Positions 57,243-64,000 of a stretch of 64,000 nt of DNA are shown here, piece after piece. The notes below the pieces were generated by a model. The model was not told where the DNA came from. It worked only from the letters and a program-made list of their open reading frames with translations, and did not search any database. Positions within the stretch are counted from its first letter, which is position 1, and every line of letters starts with the position of its first letter. The position numbers and the translations under genes were made by a program. Source of the stretch: Brucella rhizosphaerae (GTDB taxonomy: Bacteria; Pseudomonadota; Alphaproteobacteria; Rhizobiales; Rhizobiaceae); NCBI RefSeq assembly GCF_002252475.1, contig NZ_NNRK01000034.1, positions 310,001 to 374,000 of the forward strand, given 5' to 3'.

Positions 57243-58943
57243 TTAGTTGTTTTCCGACTTCTTCATGGCTGCAGCAAGAATGTCACCGAGCGAAGCGCCT
57301 GAGTCGGACGAACCGTACTGAGCAACTGCTTCTTTTTCTTCAGCGATTTCAAGAGCCTTGATCGAGACCTGCAGCTTGCGGGTCTTCTTGTCGAAGGCGA
57401 TGACGCGAGCGTCAACCTTCTGACCAACCGAGAAGCGTTCTGTACGCTGTTCGTCACGGTCACGGGACAGATCCGAGCGCTTGATGAAGCTGTCGAGGTC
57501 GTGATCGACCAGACGAACTTCAAGGCCACCATCGGTAACTGCTGTGACTTCACAGGTTACAACGGCGTTTTTGCGCAGTTCACCCGAAGCTGCTGCTTCG
57601 CCGACCTTGTCGCCGGAAAGCTGCTTGATGCCGAGCGAGATGCGTTCCTTTTCGATGTCAACATCGAGAACAACGGCCTTAACAACTTCGCCCTTGTTGT
57701 ACTCTTCGATGACCTGTTCGCCTGGACGGTTCCAGTCGAGATCGGAAAGGTGAACCATGCCGTCAACGTCGCCGTCGAGACCAATGAACAGGCCGAATTC
57801 GGTCTTGTTCTTGACTTCGCCTTCAACGATTGTGCCCTGTGGGTACTTCTGAGCGAACGTGGTCCATGGGTTGTCGAGGGTCTGCTTGAGACCGAGGGAG
57901 ATGCGGCGCTTGACCGGATCAACTTCGAGCACAACGACTTCGACTTCCTGAGTGGTCGAAAGAATCTTGCCCGGATGGACATTCTTCTTGGTCCACGACA
58001 TTTCCGAAACGTGGATCAGGCCTTCGATGCCTGGCTCGATTTCGACAAATGCACCGTAGTCGGTGATGTTCGTAACGGTACCGGTGATCTTTTTGCCGAT
58101 CGGGTACTTCGCGCCGATGCCATCCCAAGGATCGCTCTCGAGCTGCTTCATGCCGAGCGAGATACGATGAGTTTCCTGGTTGATACGGATGATCTGCACC
58201 TTAACGGTCTGGCCGATGGTGAGGATTTCCGAAGGATGGTTGACGCGGCGCCATGCCATGTCGGTAACGTGCAGGAGGCCGTCGATGCCGCCGAGATCAA
58301 CGAACGCACCGTAATCGGTGATGTTCTTGACAACGCCTTCAACAACCTGACCTTCTTCAAGGTTCTGAACGATTTCCGAACGCTGTTCCGCACGGCTTTC
58401 TTCAAGAACGGTACGACGCGAGACAACGATGTTGCCGCGACGCTTGTCCATCTTGAGGATTTCGAAAGGCTGTGGGACGTGCATAAGCGGGGTAACGTCG
58501 CGGATCGGACGAATGTCGACCTGCGAACGTGGAAGGAATGCAACTGCGCCGTCCAGATCGACGGTGAAACCACCCTTGACCTGATTGAAGATGACGCCGT
58601 CGACGCGTTCGCCATTGGCGAACTTCTGCTCGAGCTTGCCCCAGCTTTCTTCACGACGTGCTTTTTCGCGCGACAGAACAGCTTCGCCGAGTGCATTTTC
58701 GATGCGCTCAACGTAAACTTCAACTTCGTCGCCCGGCTTCATCGAGCCGTCTTTGCCCTTCGCGCCGAATTCCTTCAGCGGTACGCGACCTTCGACCTTG
58801 AGGCCAGCATCAATGATTGCCATGTCTTTTTCGATGGCAACGATGCGACCCTTTACAACATAACCTTCTGCAAGGTCATTGTTCGCAAAGGATTCGGCCA
58901 GCAACGACTCGAAGTCTGCGAGAGAGGGATTGAATTCAGACAT
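57243..58943 (-). CDS. rpsA: 30S ribosomal protein S1
   Basis: Binds mRNA on the 30S subunit and is needed for translation of structured leaders. The 566-residue protein carries six S1 domains. Four have clear repeats of GxVxNITDYGAFV-type segments (GVVKNITDYGAFVDLGG, GTVTNITDYGAFVEIEP, GEVKNKTEFGLFIGLDG and a last degenerate copy). ATG 58943 follows an AGGAG. A structured leader is described separately. Confidence 0.96.
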   Translation of the reverse strand: MSEFNPSLADFESLLAESFANNDLAEGYVVKGRIVAIEKDMAIIDAGLKVEGRVPLKEFGAKGKDGSMKPGDEVEVYVERIENALGEAVLSREKARREESWGKLEQKFANGERVDGVIFNQVKGGFTVDLDGAVAFLPRSQVDIRPIRDVTPLMHVPQPFEILKMDKRRGNIVVSRRTVLEESRAEQRSEIVQNLEEGQVVEGVVKNITDYGAFVDLGGIDGLLHVTDMAWRRVNHPSEILTIGQTVKVQIIRINQETHRISLGMKQLESDPWDGIGAKYPIGKKITGTVTNITDYGAFVEIEPGIEGLIHVSEMSWTKKNVHPGKILSTTQEVEVVVLEVDPVKRRISLGLKQTLDNPWTTFAQKYPQGTIVEGEVKNKTEFGLFIGLDGDVDGMVHLSDLDWNRPGEQVIEEYNKGEVVKAVVLDVDIEKERISLGIKQLSGDKVGEAAASGELRKNAVVTCEVTAVTDGGLEVRLVDHDLDSFIKRSDLSRDRDEQRTERFSVGQKVDARVIAFDKKTRKLQVSIKALEIAEEKEAVAQYGSSDSGASLGDILAAAMKKSENN

Positions 58944-59040
58944 AAATACTCCTGATGCATCCGGTATGAAACAACATCGGATGCGGCGCCGGGGGTTAGA
59001 GTTGCGTTAGGCCTGTCCTTCGGCTCCGTCCCTTTGGGAC
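58944..59040 (-). promoter_or_regulatory. Structured leader of rpsA
   Basis: On the - strand a hairpin GCATCCG / CGGATGC (58957-58984) ends three bases before the AGGAG ribosome binding site. Further upstream is a perfect palindrome GTCCCAAAGGGAC (59028-59040). This arrangement could allow S1 to control its own translation; that is inference. Confidence 0.45.
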
Positions 59041-59164
59041 AACCGGCGCGTGGAACGCGAAGTCAGGTTATAAAGATGGGTGAGACCTATATAGGAACAA
59101 ACCCCGAATAATCCAGCATTTCTAAGACATAATCATACCAGAAAGTCTCGCGACTATCCCGACA

Positions 59165-61173
<2,009 letters not shown>

Positions 61174-61296
61174 TCATTTGGGCGTTATTCACGCGGGATT
61201 GATCAAAGCGGCAGCTTCCTAGCACAGGAACAGGGCGGGGTCATCCGCCAATGCACGATTTGAGGCATTGTAAGGGAGCAGAATGAGTCTTTAGCT

Positions 61297-61325
61297 TTGA
61301 CAAAAGCTGTAAATTGAGTTTATGC
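61297..61325 (+). promoter_or_regulatory. Candidate promoter of the FYDLN-acid protein gene
   Basis: TTGACA at 61297-61302 and, after 17 bases, TTATGC at 61320-61325. It lies in the 387-base divergent gap between aroA and the downstream gene; the remainder of that gap (61159-61296, 61326-61545) holds a short stem AAGGCG / CGCCTT but no gene that I can support. Confidence 0.4.
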
Positions 61326-61545
61326 ACCGAACAACACCCGTAAGGCGCGCTTCACGCCTTCTCCTCACCAAGTGATGGTTTGGAGTATGATGGCGAGCTT
61401 AAAGCATGTAAGCGTAGCAGACGCGGTTTGAATGAATTTGTGACCCGGATCAACAAGCGGCGTAAAACGTCGCAGGAGCGACGGGGACAACAAGAGGCGT
61501 GGAGTGCCACAGGCACGACAGGGATAAAAACTCACGAGGCTAAAC

Positions 61546-61932
61546 GTGGCAAAAGCTGAACTTGGTACCAAGCGCATCGATCCTGAAACGGGCAAGAAGT
61601 TTTACGATCTCAATCGTGATCCGATTGTTTCGCCTTATAGCGGCATTTCCTACCCACGGTCGTATTTTGAAGCGACCGTTGCGGAAAGCCGTGCGGCTGA
61701 ACAGGAAGAAGAAGCTGAAGAGCTGGATACAGCACTCGAAAAGCCGGAATTCGTTTCTCTCGAAGATGCGGATGACGAAGCTAAGGGTGGCGAAGATCTG
61801 CCGGAAATCGACGATGACGTCGATCTGGGTGACGACGATGACGACACATTCCTCGAAGAAGAGGAAGATGAAGACGACGACGTTTCCGGTATTCTGGGCG
61901 GCGGCGTCGGCGGTGACGAAGAAGAAGTCTGA
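61546..61932 (+). CDS. TIGR02300 / FYDLN acid domain protein
   Basis: A 128-residue protein of unknown function found throughout alphaproteobacteria. The conserved N-terminus has GTKRIDPETGKKFYDLNRDP and SPYSGISYPRSYFE. The C-terminal half is extremely acidic, with long Asp/Glu runs. The GTG at 61546 is preceded by GAGG. It stands directly before tRNA-Ala(GGC), as in Brucella. Confidence 0.9.
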   Translation: MAKAELGTKRIDPETGKKFYDLNRDPIVSPYSGISYPRSYFEATVAESRAAEQEEEAEELDTALEKPEFVSLEDADDEAKGGEDLPEIDDDVDLGDDDDDTFLEEEEDEDDDVSGILGGGVGGDEEEV

Positions 61933-61956
61933 TCAAGGCTCACTAATCGAATTGCA

Positions 61957-61990
61957 CAAGGCGGCTCATTGAGCCGCCTTGTCGCGTTTT
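61957..61990 (+). terminator. Terminator of the FYDLN-acid protein gene
   Basis: A long palindrome CAAGGCGGCTCA / TGAGCCGCCTTG followed by TCGCGTTTT. It lies 24 bases after the stop codon. Confidence 0.7.
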
Positions 61991-62263
61991 CGTGCGGGAT
62001 ACGGGCTTTGCCAGAGCTGGTCGATCGATGCTGACCGATTGAAGCTGACCTATTGAATCCGATTCTTCAATCCGGCTGACATCAATGCTGTTTCAAGCCT
62101 GCAAATGTGGGAATGGCAGCACTTGTGTGGATAATCGGCAGATTATTTTTGGCAGATACGAAGAGAGTTACGATTTAGCTCTTGATCTTCTGTAACGAGC
62201 CATTTAATAAGCCGCCACACCGGACAGAAATTCCTGTCTGGCCCACCTCGAAAGAGGTCTGAT
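61991..62263. other. Region between the FYDLN gene and tRNA-Ala
   Basis: No gene seen. It holds a tandem GCTGACC-TATTGAA-like pair at about 62029-62056, an inverted pair GATTGAAG / CTTCAATC, and a segment at 62066-62096 that resembles (about three quarters of positions) the loop and inner arms of the inverted repeat at 25327-25400. A tRNA promoter must lie in its right part but I cannot assign it. Confidence 0.4.
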
Positions 62264-62339
<76 letters not shown>

Positions 62340-62480
62340 AATTTTCCATGATACGCGCTTTATGAAAACATTCAGACAAAACTGATTTAGCTTCACATTG
62401 GCTAATATTAAGTTTTGCTCGACTTTTCACTCAATATTGCTACTGAAGTTTTATTGAAACAATTGTCAGTGATACGTTGA

Positions 62481-63602
62481 ATGAAGAGGATTGCTGAATT
62501 CGACGGTTTGCGGTTTTTTCTATGTTTAGGAATCGCAATCTTTCATTTTTCCTTCCGGGTTCCGGTGAAGAACGATCACCTGCAAGAGCTTATATTAACA
62601 TTCTCTTATTTTACCGATGTCTTTTTTATCGTTTCTGGATTGTTTCTTGCGCGCCGGAATAATTATATATGGAGCAGGCGCCATTATATTGGTTTTGTTG
62701 GAAAGCGGCTGGCGCGGATTTATCCGCTGCACGCAATAACCTTCACCTGTTTCGCGCTTCTGTCTGTCCTGACGGCCGCCGGTGTTCTCCATCCTACTGC
62801 TGAACCCAATATGAGTCTGTCTGACGGGGTCACGCAATTGCTGCTCATTCACGACTGGGGACTTGGCAGAACACTCTCCTATAATTACGTCAGCTGGTCG
62901 CTGAGCGCCCTCTTTCTGATGTATCTGTGCTTTCCGCTTTTTGACATTCTCTGTCATCGACTGGGAGGAGCGATCCTCGTTGTCATCATCATTGCAGCGC
63001 TGGGTGGAGAATATCTGGCGCAGAAGCTCAATGTATCATCGATAACCCGCATTCAGTTTGCCGATATTGGCATTCTGCGCGCTCTGCCGTCGTTTCTCTT
63101 CGGAATGTGGCTTGCACGGCAGACCCATCACAAAGTTCCAGCTATCTTTATCAAGGTCGCACTTGCGGCCTGTCTGGTGATCTTTCTGTTTTATCATCCT
63201 GCAACCGGGGCAGGCGAGCCAGCAACGCTGGAAGGGCCATTGCGTTTGGCTTTTCTCTACTTTTGCCTCTACGTGCTTTATCTGGCCGCCATACAAAATA
63301 TCTATACGCCCCTGCGATTCCGTCCTCTGGTAACGCTGTCTCGTTACAGTTTCGGCATTTTCATACTGCATCCCCTCATCGGGCTGGTGTTTTTTAATGC
63401 CCTTCCGCAACATTGGGGCGAGACCACAATGGGAGCGCTATTGGTGATCGGTGGCGGAGTTCTGGTAAGTCTTTTTGCGGCAATCGTCGCTTGGCATTTC
63501 TTTGAAAATCCGATCAATCGCTGGCTCGTGACCCGTATTAATGCGTGGGTGAACCGGGAAGATGAAGCGGCGAAGCTGCCCCTTCCAGAGGGTTCAGCCT
63601 GA
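62481..63602 (+). CDS. Acyltransferase family 3 membrane protein (OafA/YrhL type)
   Basis: A 373-residue integral membrane O-acyltransferase, probably acetylating a surface polysaccharide. It starts MKRIAEFDGLRFFLCLGIAIF, the family's RxxExDGLR-like opening, with His in AIFHFSFRV. About ten hydrophobic segments follow, with VGKRLARIYPLHAITF, NYVSWSLSALFLMYL and SFGIFILHPLIGLVFF. The 140 bases before it are A/T-rich and no ribosome binding site is obvious. Its place just behind a tRNA gene hints at an accessory gene. Confidence 0.87.
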   Translation: MKRIAEFDGLRFFLCLGIAIFHFSFRVPVKNDHLQELILTFSYFTDVFFIVSGLFLARRNNYIWSRRHYIGFVGKRLARIYPLHAITFTCFALLSVLTAAGVLHPTAEPNMSLSDGVTQLLLIHDWGLGRTLSYNYVSWSLSALFLMYLCFPLFDILCHRLGGAILVVIIIAALGGEYLAQKLNVSSITRIQFADIGILRALPSFLFGMWLARQTHHKVPAIFIKVALAACLVIFLFYHPATGAGEPATLEGPLRLAFLYFCLYVLYLAAIQNIYTPLRFRPLVTLSRYSFGIFILHPLIGLVFFNALPQHWGETTMGALLVIGGGVLVSLFAAIVAWHFFENPINRWLVTRINAWVNREDEAAKLPLPEGSA

Positions 63603-63742
63603 GCGCCCTAAGCGGGCGACGTAGCATCAGGAAAATATGTTTCTCGGTAAAGGCATGGACGAGGCGGCAAGTCTCTTTTAGAAATTCGTGGTGGAGCTAG
63701 CCGACAGAAGGATTTCAGCTTCGCATGATTCTGGGAGGAATG

Positions 63743-64000
63743 ATGATTAAAGAGGCCAATTCCATCGATATCCATCCGCTGTGGCAACCCGATGCTAAAC
63801 GCATCGCGGCAAGCACGCTCGATCAATTTCGAGTGCAGGCAGAGGAGAGGGCAGGGCGGAAATTTGCCGATTACAACAGTTTGCATCGCTGGTCTGTGGA
63901 AGACCGCGCCGGCTTCTGGACTCTCATATGGGACTTCTGCGAGGTCGTCGGTGAGCGCGGTGATATCGCCCTCATTGATGAGGGCCATATGCGGGAGGCC
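63743..64000 (+). CDS. Acetoacetyl-CoA synthetase, 3'-truncated by the window edge
   Basis: About 86 residues are visible, beginning MIKEANSIDIHPLWQPDAKR and containing FADYNSLHRWSVEDRAGFWTL. The pattern PLW.P...RI..S.L..F and Y..LHRWSVE...FW is the N-terminal acetyl-CoA-synthetase-like domain of acetoacetate-CoA ligases. Starts at 63725, 63740 and 63743 are in frame; 63743 is used because GGGAGG lies 4 bases upstream, although that spacing is short. The enzyme activates acetoacetate in ketone-body or polyhydroxybutyrate metabolism. Confidence 0.8.
   Translation, partial: MIKEANSIDIHPLWQPDAKRIAASTLDQFRVQAEERAGRKFADYNSLHRWSVEDRAGFWTLIWDFCEVVGERGDIALIDEGHMREA

Noticed and set aside
57501-58955. 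484-codon + strand frame opposite rpsA
   Set aside because: Mirror frame of the S1 repeats; no ribosome binding site or recognisable domain.

Overview
The window looks like chromosome I of a Brucellaceae member (Brucella or former Ochrobactrum) or a very close relative in the Hyphomicrobiales. This rests on gene order and protein type: rpsT-dnaA-dnaN-recF-moeB, irr facing fabA-fabB-fabI, a CP4-type class II EPSP synthase, a FYDLN-acid protein next to tRNA-Ala(GGC), and tandem Yej-type peptide-binding proteins. Almost everything is chromosomal core. No phage, IS transposase, CRISPR array or integrase gene was seen.

Layout. 1-14.4 kb (+ strand): the end of metK, trmB, then the translation/transcription block rimP-nusA-ylxR-infB-rbfA-truB-rpsO-pnp and an RsmC-type methyltransferase. 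14.5-17.9 kb: the unsaturated fatty acid genes fabA-fabB-fabI (- strand), divergent from the iron regulator irr. 18.1-25.7 kb: a methionine-binding protein, small envelope and acetyltransferase genes, a hydroxyacid dehydrogenase, and a - strand group made of leucyl aminopeptidase, MarR regulator, NlpC/P60 hydrolase and alpha/beta hydrolase. A 59-codon Flp-type pilin gene lies at 25536-25715. 25.9-33.3 kb: mutM, a crotonase, rpsT, an 856-bp dnaA leader with two DnaA boxes and seven GANTC sites, then dnaA, dnaN and recF.

33.4-45.9 kb: moeB, a GNAT protein and both aconitase-X subunits on the + strand, converging on a - strand peptide importer (two binding proteins, two permeases, a double ATPase) that ends in a hydroxypyruvate reductase. 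A membrane-anchored cytochrome c follows. 46.2-53.7 kb: kdsB, pheA, nudC, a HIT protein, the SRP RNA, dnaX-ybaB-recR and a lytic transglycosylase. 53.7-64 kb: formaldehyde dehydrogenase, a LysR regulator divergent from a YeiH-type exporter, aroA-cmk and rpsA, the FYDLN protein, tRNA-Ala(GGC), an acyltransferase that may be accessory, and the start of an acetoacetyl-CoA synthetase gene.

The most unusual signal is non-coding. A composite repeat of two adjacent hairpins joined by a short A/T-rich linker occurs at least nine times, whole or partial, in intergenic gaps, and in several places its end supplies the stop codon of a neighbouring gene. Other signals are a triple 27-bp repeat that re-encodes the Irr C-terminus plus stop codon, a near-perfect 26-bp inverted repeat upstream of the aminopeptidase gene, the orphan pilin gene, and the GANTC cluster before dnaA. 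I did not find a convincing new multi-gene system; the repeat family is the best lead.
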